Shown: positions 25,239-35,075, counted from the first letter of the stretch. The stretch is 64,000 nt of DNA from Shewanella metallivivens (GCF_028750675.1 NZ_JAQQPZ010000006.1:33875-97874), one strand, 5' to 3'. The notes: generated by a model not told the origin, from the sequence alone. Translations and numbers: made by a program.

Positions 25239-26057
25239 ATGACTCAAGCAAAAGTATGTTTTATCGGTGCGGGTAACATGACTCGTAGTATTATCAGTGG
25301 CTTAGTCAAACATGGTTATCCTAGCGCCCTTATCCACGCAACTAATCCGAGTAAAGGTAAATTAGATGCGCTGGTACAAGATTTCTCAATTGAAGTATCA
25401 CACGACAATGCTGCTGCAGCACAAGCCGCTGATGTCATCGTATTGAGTGTCAAACCACAACTGATGGAAAGTGTTTGCAATGCTCTCAGTCATTTAGATT
25501 TGTCGAGTAAGTTAATCATCACTATCGCTGCAGGTATTCCTGCGGCGCGATATCAGCAATACTTTAAGCAACCCATTAAGCTCATTCGCACTATGCCAAA
25601 TACACCAACTCAAATTGGTTATGGTATGACAGGGATTTATGCTGACGAAGGTATTTCAGCGCAAGACAAAGCCATTTGCGAAACATTAATGAAAACCGGC
25701 GGCAAAGTCGTATGGGTGGATAGCGAAGATGGTTTGAACCAAGTTATAGCATTAGCAGGCAGCTCACCGGCTTACTTCTTTTTGTTTATTGAATCGATGA
25801 TTGCCTCTGGCGTTAACATGGGTATGGCAGAAGACAAAGCCAGGTTACTCGCCGAACAAGCTGCGTTAGGCGCGGCACAAATGGTCATTCAAAATCAGCA
25901 GTTGTCGGTTGCTGAGTTGCGTCAAAATGTGATGTCAAAAGGCGGCACAACCGCAAGAGCGGTTGAAACATTGCAACAAGGTGACTTAGGCGGGCTGGTC
26001 GATAAAGCCATGACAAATTGTGTTGCCCGCGCACAAGAAATGGCAGAAACTTTTTAA
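25239..26057 (+). CDS. proC: Pyrroline-5-carboxylate reductase
   Basis: ProC reduces 1-pyrroline-5-carboxylate to proline with NAD(P)H. The ATG at 25239 gives 272 aa starting MTQAKVCFIGAGNM, the dinucleotide-binding start of the family; the TTG at 25224 is less likely. The VLSVKPQ, TMPNTP, GSSPAYFF and the C-terminal VMSKGGTTARAVETL signatures are complete. It follows yggS and precedes yggT, as in many gammaproteobacteria. Confidence 0.97.
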   Translation: MTQAKVCFIGAGNMTRSIISGLVKHGYPSALIHATNPSKGKLDALVQDFSIEVSHDNAAAAQAADVIVLSVKPQLMESVCNALSHLDLSSKLIITIAAGIPAARYQQYFKQPIKLIRTMPNTPTQIGYGMTGIYADEGISAQDKAICETLMKTGGKVVWVDSEDGLNQVIALAGSSPAYFFLFIESMIASGVNMGMAEDKARLLAEQAALGAAQMVIQNQQLSVAELRQNVMSKGGTTARAVETLQQGDLGGLVDKAMTNCVARAQEMAETF

Positions 26058-26181
26058 TTTAGCGCTAAACTGAGATGAACGAATATTTATCTCCGTTTAC
26101 AATGCTTAATGATAATATTGTGCGACTTAATAGGGCTATGAGCCCTCTCTAAATCAATGAAACAAATGTAAGGCAATATTC

Positions 26182-26730
26182 ATGAATGCAATGGTTTTTT
26201 TGATCAACACGCTGTTTGACTTGTACCTCATGGTTGTCATTCTTCGTTTTTGGTTACAATTGGCTAAAGCCGACTTTTATAATCCGTTTAGCCAGTTTGT
26301 GGTAAAAGCCACTCAACCGATTATTGCGCCTATGCGCCGAGTGTTACCTTCAATGGGGAGTATTGACACCTCATCGATTTTGTTAGCACTGATTGTCGTA
26401 GTGTTAAAAATGTTAGTGCTTACTCTCATTGCGGGTGCCAGCTTTGACTTACTCACCATCTTGTTGTTTGCCGTTGTGTCAGTATTTAAAAATGCCGGTG
26501 TATTATTATTTTGGATGTTACTTATCCGAGCTATTTTGAGCTGGTTTAACCAAGGCTATAATCCTGTGGTGATGATCATGACTCAACTGACTGAACCGAT
26601 CTTAGCCCCTGTACGTAAAATTTTACCGTCAATGGGTGGATTAGACTTGTCGGTGTTAGTGGTGTTTATTGCGATGAATTTTTTGAACATGTTATTTGCA
26701 CAATACATTCCATTTTGGGCAATGATTTAA
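26182..26730 (+). CDS. yggT: YggT family membrane protein
   Basis: An integral inner membrane protein of 182 aa made of two similar halves, each with the YggT pattern (LRFWLQLAKADFYNPFSQ, then TQPIIAPMRRVLPSMG; and LSWFNQGYNPV, then TEPILAPVRKILPSMGG). The family is conserved in bacteria and plastids and is linked to osmotic tolerance or membrane organisation, without a firm function. It lies about 125 bp downstream of proC. Confidence 0.94.
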   Translation: MNAMVFLINTLFDLYLMVVILRFWLQLAKADFYNPFSQFVVKATQPIIAPMRRVLPSMGSIDTSSILLALIVVVLKMLVLTLIAGASFDLLTILLFAVVSVFKNAGVLLFWMLLIRAILSWFNQGYNPVVMIMTQLTEPILAPVRKILPSMGGLDLSVLVVFIAMNFLNMLFAQYIPFWAMI

Positions 26731-26782
26731 GCAAAATCACTAAACATAACGCATAAAAGAGCTGCTTAATACCCAAGGTATA

Positions 26783-26828
26783 ATACCAATCCTTATTAGA
26801 ATGTGATCTATTTTAGGCTAATTGGTAT
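26783..26828. repeat. Short palindromic dispersed repeat (ATACCAAT...ATTGGTAT)
   Basis: A 46-bp element with 8-bp inverted ends ATACCAAT and ATTGGTAT and interior ATTAGAATGTG. A related copy begins at 58794, and ATACCAAT-type fragments recur near 39487. It overlaps the upstream region of the DUF4426 gene. Confidence 0.6.
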
Positions 26829-26866
26829 AAGCCACAGCCTTGAATGATCATTTACAGGACGGCCTC

Positions 26867-27322
26867 ATGTTAAAAGCAATCTTAGCTACACGATATATAT
26901 TTACCCTATTATTAATGTCATTACTGAGTGTAATAGGCGTTGCTCATGCTGAACAAAAACAGCAAGTGGGTAATTTTGACATCCACTACATGGCACTTAA
27001 TAGCACCTTTATCACTCCTCAAATCGCAAAAACCTATGGCATTGAACGTAGTGGTTACAATGGTTTAGTTAATATCACCGTGCTTAATACTCAGCTACCA
27101 GGCAACCCTGCTGTTGCCGTTGAAATATCCGGTGTGGCGAATAATTTAATTGATGCACGCATGACCCTAGATTTTAAAGAAATCCGCGAAGGCAATGCCA
27201 TTTATTACATTGCCGAAGTGCCTTTTCGTGACGATCAAGAAGTGAATTTTACTGTTGCGATAAAATACACCAACCAACTCAATACCACCCTTAAATTTAA
27301 ACAAAAGTTCTACATAGAATAA
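26867..27322 (+). CDS. DUF4426 family periplasmic protein
   Basis: A secreted protein of 151 aa. The ATG at 26867 has AGGA upstream and opens a signal peptide (hydrophobic core IFTLLLMSLLSVIGV, cut after AHA); the longer frame to 26840 is unlikely. The rest (GNFDIHYMALNSTFITPQIAK, FRDDQEVNFTVAIKY) fits DUF4426, a beta-rich family found next to yggT and rdgB in Shewanella and Vibrio. Function is unknown. It replaces yggU at this place in the E. coli order. Confidence 0.85.
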   Translation: MLKAILATRYIFTLLLMSLLSVIGVAHAEQKQQVGNFDIHYMALNSTFITPQIAKTYGIERSGYNGLVNITVLNTQLPGNPAVAVEISGVANNLIDARMTLDFKEIREGNAIYYIAEVPFRDDQEVNFTVAIKYTNQLNTTLKFKQKFYIE

Positions 27323-27335
27323 TGCTATCAAGCTC

Positions 27336-27365
27336 GTGCGCTTTGCCAATGCCGGTAAAGCGCAC
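27336..27365. terminator. Possible terminator after the DUF4426 gene
   Basis: A perfect 9-bp stem GTGCGCTTT (27336-27344) with AAAGCGCAC (27357-27365), 14 bp after the stop. There is no T-run, so intrinsic termination is uncertain. Confidence 0.4.
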
Positions 27366-27490
27366 TATACACATCATCCATCTCCCCTAGCCTCTGTGTT
27401 TAGCGTATTCATTGCTGATTAGCTCGTTGTATCGTTTTTCAGTCTTATTAGCGTATAATGTCGCAAATTTTTACCTCAGGTCGAGCACTC

Positions 27491-28123
27491 ATGCAATCTC
27501 CAACTCAACACATCGTTCTTGCCAGTGGCAACAAAGGCAAACTGGCCGAATTTGCGCAAATGTTTACGGCATATGGCATTGAAGTTTTGCCACAAAATCA
27601 GTTTAACGTCCCAGATGTTGCAGAAACCGGCACGACCTTTGTTGAAAATGCCATTATCAAAGCACGTCACGCGGCTGACATTACCGGCAAACCTGCTATT
27701 GCAGATGACTCAGGCATTGAAGTCGATGCACTGCAAGGACAACCCGGGATTTATTCTGCTCGCTACTCCGGTGTTGGGGCGAGTGAAACCAGCAATTACC
27801 TCAAGCTATTAGATACATTGCAAGGTGAAACTCAACGTACAGCACGCTTTCAATGTGTATTGGTGTACATGCGCCATGCCAAAGATCCTACACCGATTAT
27901 TTGCCAAGCATCTTGGGAAGGCAGTGTTAGCCTAGCACCACAAGGCGATCAAGGTCATGGTTACGACCCGGTATTTATTCCACAGGGGTTTGAGTGCAGT
28001 GCAGCAGAGTTAAGCGCCGAGCAAAAGAATGCCCATAGTCATCGTGGTAAAGCCCTTGAGTTATTAATTAACGCAATGAAAGCTAAAGGTGTCATTAATG
28101 CACCATCATCAGGCGGCCAATAA
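27491..28123 (+). CDS. rdgB: XTP/dITP pyrophosphatase (RdgB/HAM1)
   Basis: RdgB hydrolyses dITP, XTP and related non-canonical purine nucleotides to monophosphates, keeping them out of DNA and RNA. From the ATG at 27491 it is 210 aa and begins MQSPTQHIVLASGNKGKLAEF, with the ASGNxGK substrate motif. IADDSGIEVDAL and the GYDPVFIPQG and SHRGKALE blocks complete the family signature. Its stop overlaps the hemW ATG by one base (TAATG). Confidence 0.96.
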   Translation: MQSPTQHIVLASGNKGKLAEFAQMFTAYGIEVLPQNQFNVPDVAETGTTFVENAIIKARHAADITGKPAIADDSGIEVDALQGQPGIYSARYSGVGASETSNYLKLLDTLQGETQRTARFQCVLVYMRHAKDPTPIICQASWEGSVSLAPQGDQGHGYDPVFIPQGFECSAAELSAEQKNAHSHRGKALELLINAMKAKGVINAPSSGGQ

Positions 28124-29262
28124 TGATTTTACAACTGCCACCATTGAGCCTCTATGTGCATATTCCTTGGTGTGTGCAAAAGTGTCCTTATTGCGACTTT
28201 AACTCTCATGGACAACATGGCGAGTTGCCGCAGCAACAATATATTGATGCATTGCTTGCCGATCTTCAGGCAGACTTGGCATATGTGCAAGATCGTAAAA
28301 TTCATACCATTTTTATTGGCGGCGGCACCCCTTCGCTATTTGATGCCAGCCAAATACAGCGTTTACTAGACGGCGCGCGCGCATTAATCCCCTTTGAAGA
28401 TGATATTGAAATCACAATGGAAGCCAATCCAGGCACACTCGAGCATGATGACTTTAGTGCATACCGCGCTGCAGGAGTCACCCGCTTATCGATTGGTGTA
28501 CAGAGCTTTTCTAAAGATAAGCTTAATTTACTCGGCCGTATCCATAACGAAGATGAAGCAAAAATCGCGGCGCAAAAAGCTAAACAAGCTAACTATTTAA
28601 GTTTCAATCTCGACTTGATGCATGGGTTGCCAAACCAAAGCTTTGCAGAAGCGATGCACGACATCGATACAGCAACTGCATTAGCACCACCGCATTTATC
28701 TTGGTATCAATTAACCATTGAGCCCAATACCTTGTTTCACTCAAAACCGCCGCAACTGCCCGATGATGAAAATCTCTGGCAAATATACGAACAAGGGCAA
28801 AAGAAGCTTGCAGAATTGGGTTACGAGCAATATGAAATATCAGCCTATGCCAAACCCGGCTTTCAGTGTCGTCATAACTTAAATTATTGGCAGTTTGGTG
28901 ACTATTTAGGGGTTGGCTGCGGCGCACACGGTAAAATAACGCTACCGCATGACAACCGTATTATCCGGACGGTTAAAATTAAACATCCTAAAGGGTATTT
29001 AGCCGCACAAAACTACACCTTTGAAACGGCTGATGTGATTGAAGAAGACCGTCCATTAGAGTACTTAATGAACCGCTTACGGTTAATGACACCCATTGCA
29101 AAAACTGAATTTGAACAACGTACTGGTCAATCTGCAGATGTCATTAAGGTTGGCATGCAAAAGTCGATAGAAAGAGGTTTATTAACAGAAACTGACACTC
29201 ATTGGCAGCTCACCCCCAAAGGCCACATGTTTGTTAACGACTTACTGTCGCAATTTATTTAA
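28123..29262 (+). CDS. hemW: Heme chaperone HemW (radical SAM)
   Basis: HemW is a radical SAM-family heme-binding chaperone that delivers heme to respiratory proteins; it was long annotated as oxygen-independent coproporphyrinogen oxidase. The cluster-binding CxxxCxxC is C17, C21, C24 in HIPWCVQKCPYCDF; GGGTPS follows at about residue 66. It lacks the fourth nearby cysteine of true HemN, having F25 in that place. At 379 aa it has the normal HemW length. It is translationally coupled to rdgB. Confidence 0.95.
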   Translation: MILQLPPLSLYVHIPWCVQKCPYCDFNSHGQHGELPQQQYIDALLADLQADLAYVQDRKIHTIFIGGGTPSLFDASQIQRLLDGARALIPFEDDIEITMEANPGTLEHDDFSAYRAAGVTRLSIGVQSFSKDKLNLLGRIHNEDEAKIAAQKAKQANYLSFNLDLMHGLPNQSFAEAMHDIDTATALAPPHLSWYQLTIEPNTLFHSKPPQLPDDENLWQIYEQGQKKLAELGYEQYEISAYAKPGFQCRHNLNYWQFGDYLGVGCGAHGKITLPHDNRIIRTVKIKHPKGYLAAQNYTFETADVIEEDRPLEYLMNRLRLMTPIAKTEFEQRTGQSADVIKVGMQKSIERGLLTETDTHWQLTPKGHMFVNDLLSQFI

Positions 29263-29484
29263 CCCGCAAACTCGTTTGTACCGATAAATTTGTACGATTA
29301 ATGTGTATTAAAAGTGCCCATTCACATTCATTGTGGGCACCTACTCTCGCCTAATATTCTCTGCTCGCTCGCTCTCTGAACGACCAATAACAAAATACAC
29401 ACTTTATAACATTTAAATTAACACATTTAGCAAAAGCTTGATTAGGATGTCAGCCTATAAATTGTGTCGTTTAGGAAGATATTG

Positions 29485-31332
29485 ATGTCCCTTAAAACTA
29501 AAACAACCTTAATTGCCGTGGCATTATCAAGCTTATTAACCACATACGCTGTTGCGCACTCACCTACTTCAGTCGAGTTGGCCCCACAAAGTAAAGCCGT
29601 GACCGCCAACACAGAGTCTGCTAAGGCAAACGCGCTATTTGAAGCCATCTTTATGGAAAACGTGATGGCCAATCCCGTTAACCAAACTTACTTAGGCATT
29701 AAGCAAGATTACGATAAATGGAATGATTTATCAGAAGCGGCTGCAGATGCCGACCTTGCTCGCGCTAAAGATCAGCTCGCTCGTATTAATGCCATAGATA
29801 TTACTCAGCTCGATGAGCAAACCACCTTAAGCTTTGAATTACTCAAAGCACGCATAGAGCAAACGATTGCCGATGATAAATGGCGTTATCACACCTATCC
29901 GGTAAACCAAATGTACGGCGTGCATTCTATGGTGGCATCAATATTAATTAACCAGCATCAAATAACCAACGAAAGTGACGCTAAAGCTTATATCAGCCGC
30001 CTTAATGCCACCGAAACATTATTGGCTCAATTACAAACAGCACTTGAAATCCGTGCCAGCAAAAAGATTATCGCCCCTAAGTTTGTGTTTGCATATGTGA
30101 TTGCAGACAGTCAAAACATTATCTCTGGCGCCCCCTTTAACGATACCGATAAAGACAATGCGTTGTGGGCTGATGCCAACCGTAAAATCAATAAGCTCGA
30201 CATTAGTGAAGACAAAAAGCACGCCCTATTGGCCGAAGTTAAACAAGCCTTAATCACTAAAGTAAAGCCCGCTTACCAGCAGTTTATTGCTTATGCCAAA
30301 ACCTTAGAAGCCCGGGCTGATACGCGTGATGGTGCATGGAAACTCCCAGACGGAGAAGCCTTTTTTAATAATGCCCTCTCCCGTACGACCACCACAGACA
30401 TGAGCGCTGACCAAATTCATGACTTAGGGCTAGCTGAAGTAAAACGCATCCACAATGAAATGCGTCTTATTATGGAAAAGGTTAAATTTACCGGTACGCT
30501 GCAAGCGTTTTTTGCTTATATGCGTGAGGATAAACAATTTTACTACCCTGAAACCAAAGCAGGTAAACAAGCTTATTTAACCGAAGCCAAAGCATTAATC
30601 GACAATATGGAAACTCGCCTAGACGAAGTATTCAAAATAAAGCCCAAGGCGGCATTATTGGTTAAACAAGTAGAAGCTTTCCGTGAGAAATCTGCAGGTA
30701 AAGCATTTTACGATCAACCCGCTCCCGATGGCTCTCGACCAGGCACTTACTACGCTAACTTATATAAAATGGAAGCCATGCCACAATATCAAATGGAGGC
30801 GCTCGCCTACCATGAGGGGATACCTGGGCATCATATGCAAATAGCCATTGCCCAAGAATTACAAGGCATTCCAAAGTTTCGTAAGTTTGGTGGTTACACT
30901 GCGTATGTTGAAGGTTGGGGATTATATTCTGAGTACTTCCCGAAAGAAATGGGCCTGTACGCAGACCCCTATTCAGATTTTGGCCGCTTATCAATGGAGC
31001 TCTGGCGTGCATGTCGCTTAGTCGTCGACACAGGTATTCATGATAAAAAGTGGACTCGGGAGCAAGCCATTGCTTATTACGTCAATAACACGCCTAACGC
31101 TGAATCTGATGCGATAAAAATGGTTGAACGCCATATTGTCATGCCATCGCAAGCTACCGCATACAAAGTGGGAATGATTAAGATTTTGTCGCTACGTGAA
31201 AAAGCTAAAAAGCGACTTGGCGATAAGTTTGATATCCGCGATTTTCACACGCTTGTATTAAAAAATGGTCCATTGCCTTTAGATGTACTTGAAGAGCAAG
31301 TGGATAAATGGATTAAGCAGCAAGTTATTTAA
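29485..31332 (+). CDS. DUF885 family predicted metallopeptidase
   Basis: A secreted protein of 615 aa; the ATG at 29485 has AGGAAG upstream and begins a signal peptide ending near TYAVAHS. The HEGIPGHHMQ motif and downstream EGWGLYSEY glutamate fit the DUF885 zinc-dependent peptidase-like family. Substrate and exact role are unknown. It is monocistronic with a strong terminator, about 220 bp from hemW. A homologue is common in Shewanella, often in several paralogues. Confidence 0.88.
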   Translation: MSLKTKTTLIAVALSSLLTTYAVAHSPTSVELAPQSKAVTANTESAKANALFEAIFMENVMANPVNQTYLGIKQDYDKWNDLSEAAADADLARAKDQLARINAIDITQLDEQTTLSFELLKARIEQTIADDKWRYHTYPVNQMYGVHSMVASILINQHQITNESDAKAYISRLNATETLLAQLQTALEIRASKKIIAPKFVFAYVIADSQNIISGAPFNDTDKDNALWADANRKINKLDISEDKKHALLAEVKQALITKVKPAYQQFIAYAKTLEARADTRDGAWKLPDGEAFFNNALSRTTTTDMSADQIHDLGLAEVKRIHNEMRLIMEKVKFTGTLQAFFAYMREDKQFYYPETKAGKQAYLTEAKALIDNMETRLDEVFKIKPKAALLVKQVEAFREKSAGKAFYDQPAPDGSRPGTYYANLYKMEAMPQYQMEALAYHEGIPGHHMQIAIAQELQGIPKFRKFGGYTAYVEGWGLYSEYFPKEMGLYADPYSDFGRLSMELWRACRLVVDTGIHDKKWTREQAIAYYVNNTPNAESDAIKMVERHIVMPSQATAYKVGMIKILSLREKAKKRLGDKFDIRDFHTLVLKNGPLPLDVLEEQVDKWIKQQVI

Positions 31333-31339
31333 CAATAAA

Positions 31340-31371
31340 AATGCAGCGACCTAAGGTTGCTGCATTTTTTT
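31340..31371 (+). terminator. Rho-independent terminator of the DUF885 gene
   Basis: A 12-bp near-perfect stem AATGCAGCGACC / GGTTGCTGCATT followed by a run of seven T residues on the plus strand, 8 bp after the stop codon. Confidence 0.92.
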
Positions 31372-31398
31372 ATCTACTTTTTTAAACCACAAAAAAAT

Positions 31399-31422
31399 AA
31401 CCCCAAGTCAATGCTTGGGGTA
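31399..31422. terminator. Second hairpin in the DUF885-LysR gap
   Basis: CCCCAAG pairs with CTTGGGG across a 6-base loop, with A-rich sequence on both sides. This would fit a backup or opposite-strand terminator. Confidence 0.5.
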
Positions 31423-31717
31423 ACCAAAAAAACTAGGATGATGGTTTCAAAGCCGGCATTGTTTTAGTTTGAAAAAACCGTTGCCAGCACTGATCCAAAA
31501 TTTGCATGGTTGCCGATTTGGGCATTCAGCTGAAAAGGGGTCATTTCTCAGAAGAATACATATTCAAATCATTTTGAATCAACTAACTACTATTGTATTG
31601 ATATAAGAACAGACTGCAACAGCTAACCGACTATACTTCAGTAACCCATTGATTAATGGTTCACTAAAAAATGAAACGGTGAACTAACTAAATTACTGAT
31701 AAATATCAAATAAAAAC
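31423..31717. other. Intergenic region between convergent DUF885 and LysR genes
   Basis: Non-coding stretch between two terminator hairpins. I see no gene, RNA motif or dispersed repeat in it. Confidence 0.5.
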
Positions 31718-31743
31718 AAAGCCACAGGCATCCCTGTGGCTTT
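31718..31743 (-). terminator. Terminator of the LysR-type regulator gene
   Basis: Stem AAAGCCACAGG (31718-31728) with CTGTGGCTTT (31734-31743), with an A-rich left flank that reads as T-rich on the minus strand. It is 30 bp downstream of the regulator stop. Confidence 0.85.
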
Positions 31744-31772
31744 GTTCTATTATATGAACAATGTTTCCAGAT

Positions 31773-32714
31773 TTACTTACGAAGCTTATATAAATGATCG
31801 AACTTAGCATCCCAATACGGCGGGCTACCGATATGGGTCTTTATGAAATCAATAAATGCACTGACCTTGGGAGCCAAGTGTTTACGACGAGGGTAAACGG
31901 CTTGCAAAGGTAAGTTATGGGTTAATTGCCAATCAGGTAATAATGGCACTAATGTGCCTTGGGCAATTTCATCTTCCATTAAGTAACTGGCAAGATACAC
32001 AATACCCAAACCGCTTACGGCTGCAGATTTAAGCGCTGGAGCATTATCAACACGGAAATTACCTGATACCCCGATTTCACAATAATCTTCGCCCTTTTTA
32101 AATTGCCACATACTGTGTTCATGCCATTCGCCTTGATACACTAAGCAATTGTGTTCAACTAGTTGTTCAGGACGACTGATATTACCATGCTGGGCAATAT
32201 AACCTGGTGATGCAACTAACAAAAATTGGCATTTCATTAATGGTCTAGCCACCATACCTAACGGCAATTGCTCGGACATCGTTAACAGTAAGTCTAAACC
32301 TTCACTGACGACATCAACTTTATGGTCGAGTAAGCTGACTTGCAACTCAAGCTCAGGATGGCGAGCCATAAAGTCTGGTAATGCCGGAATGATGTGCATA
32401 GTACCGAATGATTGCGAGATCCCAACTTTCAATACGCCACGGGTTGCGTCATTTAAGTTATGGACACTGGCAACAGCTTGTTCTGCATCGCGAAGTAACT
32501 CTTCACCTTGCAGGTATAACAAGTTACCCGCTTCAGTGAGACTTAAGCTGCGCGTTGTACGCTGAATAAGTTGAACACCAAGTTTATGTTCAAGATCTGC
32601 AACTTGGGTACTCACTTTAGATTTAGAAATGCCAAGACGTCTGGCAGCAGCACTAAAACTTCCTGCGCGTGCAACGTGAGTAAAAATTGCGATAGGTTCT
32701 AACAGTTCTAACAT
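31773..32714 (-). CDS. LysR-family transcriptional regulator
   Basis: A LysR-type DNA-binding regulator of 313 aa. The winged helix-turn-helix covers residues about 5-62 (ARAGSFSAAARRLGISKSKVSTQVADLEHKLG region), followed by the effector-binding domain with GVLKVGISQSFGTMHIIPALPDF. It belongs to the subgroup with short C-terminal DFIKTHI ending, typical of YafC/AaeR-like regulators. No neighbour suggests a target: the flanking genes are convergent or separate, so the regulon is unknown. Autoregulation is likely by family habit. Confidence 0.9.
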   Translation of the reverse strand: MLELLEPIAIFTHVARAGSFSAAARRLGISKSKVSTQVADLEHKLGVQLIQRTTRSLSLTEAGNLLYLQGEELLRDAEQAVASVHNLNDATRGVLKVGISQSFGTMHIIPALPDFMARHPELELQVSLLDHKVDVVSEGLDLLLTMSEQLPLGMVARPLMKCQFLLVASPGYIAQHGNISRPEQLVEHNCLVYQGEWHEHSMWQFKKGEDYCEIGVSGNFRVDNAPALKSAAVSGLGIVYLASYLMEDEIAQGTLVPLLPDWQLTHNLPLQAVYPRRKHLAPKVSAFIDFIKTHIGSPPYWDAKFDHLYKLRK

Positions 32715-33047
32715 GAAAGTCGCCTTAAGCTGGTTACGACATTAAAAATTAGGTGTTTGTTGAGTCAGGAATAATATCCGTGTAGTGGCCTATTCCAAAT
32801 TAAACATTCACGTCAACTCAGCTATATTCGAGGCCGTCTCACCACAAACAATAAGACATAAAAAGTCGCTATAGTTTGCGTAAGTCTATTCCCCTCAATA
32901 TAACCACCTCTAAAGTAGAGTGCTTTTTTGTTATAATTTTTGTGAGTATAACAAAAAAAACGCCTATGGCTCTATATTTATAATTGACAATTTTTTTATC
33001 AGAACAAAGAAATGGCGCTATAGCGGCTGATGAGCGGTTTTAGTCAA
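32715..33047. other. Intergenic region between the LysR gene and yggN
   Basis: No gene is seen. It contains the LysR promoter side and the AT-rich palindrome at 32924-32958; otherwise nothing I can assign. Confidence 0.5.
32924..32958. repeat. Perfect 12-bp AT-rich inverted repeat
   Basis: TTTTTTGTTATA (32924-32935) and TATAACAAAAAA (32947-32958) around an 11-base loop. The composition (T-run on one side, A-run on the other) would suit a bidirectional terminator, but no gene ends close by on the plus strand. Confidence 0.6.
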
Positions 33048-33085
33048 TAAAAAAAGCCCCTGTGTCTTGAAATAGAAAACAGGGG
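33048..33085 (-). terminator. Terminator of yggN
   Basis: Stem CCCCTGT (33057-33063) with ACAGGGG (33079-33085), followed on the minus strand by a T-run (A-run at 33048-33055). It is about 43 bp downstream of the stop codon. Confidence 0.85.
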
Positions 33086-33127
33086 AAGGTCAGGTGTCTT
33101 TCAGGGAGACGGGTTGACTAAAAAAGC

Positions 33128-33940
33128 TTATTGAGTGGTGTCGCCGAGTTTAGCGAGAGTAAATGGGGCAAGTTCGGGTATGGCTTGGCGCGCTTGATTT
33201 TCTAGCACTAATAAACCTTCAAAATTGTTGCATACTTTTGTTGCACGAGCTTCAAGCCCTTGAGATTGTGACTCAAGTTGCTTTTCAATATCGTTGCCAA
33301 CGTTATCCATTTTTTGTGAGAATGCATTCATCTTCTCTTCAAATGTGCCACCTTCTGATGACATGATTTGGCTGCCTAGCGTCATCATTAATGAACCCAA
33401 TGAGCTGGTCACCATCTGCTCAATTTCTTGCTCAAACTCTTCATTAAATGTTTTTTCAATGGATGCTTCGGTAGAGCCTAAATAAAATTTATCGCCTTGC
33501 TGATATGCCATAGTATCGACACGTTGTTGAATACCAGACATTAATTTATCAATATGGGTGCCAGCAGCTTCGCCCAAAATCGGTGTCAGTGCCATATTGA
33601 CCGCTTGCGTGGCAATCGATACTACATCGCCCACCAAGTCAATCACATCTGGCACCTGGCTAGAAAGCGCTTCTGAATACTGGGTCAGTAGTTTTTGTTG
33701 ATTGTCGTTAAGCGTAATTTTTTTACCATCGACATACAGTTGACCTAACTCAACACGATACTTTTCTGTGCCGTTATCACTGATTTGTAAATTAGTGGGT
33801 TCAACCGTGACATCGTAATTAAGCGTAACATTACATTTTTCATCATTAAGAGACATTTTTGCCATGGCTGGGGTCCATGCTCCTGCGGTAAACAACACAC
33901 TAGATAATGCTAAACCACAGATCAGGTTTTGCTTGGTCAT
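33128..33940 (-). CDS. yggN: DUF2884 family protein YggN
   Basis: A secreted or periplasmic protein of 270 aa with a signal peptide (MTKQNLICGLALSSVLF, cut after MAKMS region). It matches the DUF2884/YggN family: KCNVTLNYDVTVEPTNLQI, GQLYVDGKKITL, and a long helical C-terminal half rich in glutamate. The function is unknown. In E. coli yggN is next to yggL-trmB-mutY; here glsA lies between, so the block is conserved with one insertion. Confidence 0.86.
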   Translation of the reverse strand: MTKQNLICGLALSSVLFTAGAWTPAMAKMSLNDEKCNVTLNYDVTVEPTNLQISDNGTEKYRVELGQLYVDGKKITLNDNQQKLLTQYSEALSSQVPDVIDLVGDVVSIATQAVNMALTPILGEAAGTHIDKLMSGIQQRVDTMAYQQGDKFYLGSTEASIEKTFNEEFEQEIEQMVTSSLGSLMMTLGSQIMSSEGGTFEEKMNAFSQKMDNVGNDIEKQLESQSQGLEARATKVCNNFEGLLVLENQARQAIPELAPFTLAKLGDTTQ

Positions 33941-34154
33941 GATAAAGATCCTTTTGCAGAATAATTAAGTCGAATATATCACTTACAAAGCACAAGTCAT
34001 GCCAAAATAAATAAAGCATTGATTTATAACTGATTTAGTAAAAGATAGAAACAAAATAAGGGATATAAGCGATGAAAAACGGCAGTGTATTCGTAAAATA
34101 AACCAAAAAGTAGTCTATTTTACGAATCTCAATAATGATTAATTTTCAGTTAGT

Positions 34155-35069
34155 CTAGAAAATTGAGCGACCAAGTTGTTGGCTAATATGTTCTAGCATA
34201 GCGGTACCGGCAAGTGAGTTGCCATTAATATCAAGCTCTGGGGACCACACACAGATCGACATATCACCGGGTATAACAGCGATAATACCGCCACCCACGC
34301 CACTTTTGCCAGGCATCCCCACACGGTAGGCAAATTCACCAGCACCATCATATAACCCAGATGTGGCGAGTAAGGCATTTAATTGTCTCGTTTGTACAGG
34401 TGTGACTATCTCATCACCCGCGAGTGTTTTACCACGATTAGCTAAGTAAAACATAGCTCGAGATAAATCAGCACAATTCATTTTTAATGAGCAGTAATGA
34501 AAGTAGCTTTTCAGCACAGTATCGACATCACCATCAAAATTACCAAACGATTTCATTAAATATGCAATTGACGCATTGCGCGCACTAAACTGAAATTCAG
34601 AATCAGCAACGTCTTTGTCATAAGTGACACTTGGGTCTTGGCTTAACTGCCTCACCACTTCTAACATACGATGCTTAGGCGCGCCAAGACGGGCTTGCAG
34701 CAAGTCAGCAATAACCAATGCTCCCGCATTAATAAAGGGATTCCGTGGTTTTCCGCGCTCTAACTCAACTTGGACTAATGAGTTAAACGAATGTCCTGAG
34801 GGCTCCTTACCGACTCTGTTCCAGATTTCTTCTTCTGTGTATAAGTTTAACGCAAGCGTTAAGCTGAACACTTTGGAAATACTTTGAATAGAAAAAGGTT
34901 CAAGGTAGTCGCCTGCGCCAATGGTGGTACCGTCAATCGTCGTGATGGCTATACCGATTTTATTAGGGTTTACAGTAGCAAGGGCAGGAATATACCCTGC
35001 CACCTTACCTTTACCCAATAGCGGCCTGACTTTGTCTACCGCTTCTTGTAGTAATAATTGCTCTGGCAA
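34155..35069 (-). CDS. glsA: Glutaminase
   Basis: GlsA hydrolyses glutamine to glutamate and ammonia via a serine beta-lactamase-like fold. The active-site SxxK is in [12 protein letters not shown] (about residues 60-70), and [11 protein letters not shown], the YxxN region and [12 protein letters not shown] are conserved. The length is 304 aa. The start is TTG at 35069: an in-frame stop (the yggL TAA) lies two codons upstream and no ATG is near; GGGG inside the yggL 3' end serves as ribosome site. It is coupled closely to yggL. Confidence 0.95.
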   Translation of the reverse strand: MPEQLLLQEAVDKVRPLLGKGKVAGYIPALATVNPNKIGIAITTIDGTTIGAGDYLEPFSIQSISKVFSLTLALNLYTEEEIWNRVGKEPSGHSFNSLVQVELERGKPRNPFINAGALVIADLLQARLGAPKHRMLEVVRQLSQDPSVTYDKDVADSEFQFSARNASIAYLMKSFGNFDGDVDTVLKSYFHYCSLKMNCADLSRAMFYLANRGKTLAGDEIVTPVQTRQLNALLATSGLYDGAGEFAYRVGMPGKSGVGGGIIAVIPGDMSICVWSPELDINGNSLAGTAMLEHISQQLGRSIF

Positions 35070-35075
35070 TTCAGT

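Noticed and set aside
29312..29341. Terminator after hemW
   Set aside because: GTGCCCA/TGGGCAC can pair, but no T-run follows and the loop is long, so I did not list it as a feature.
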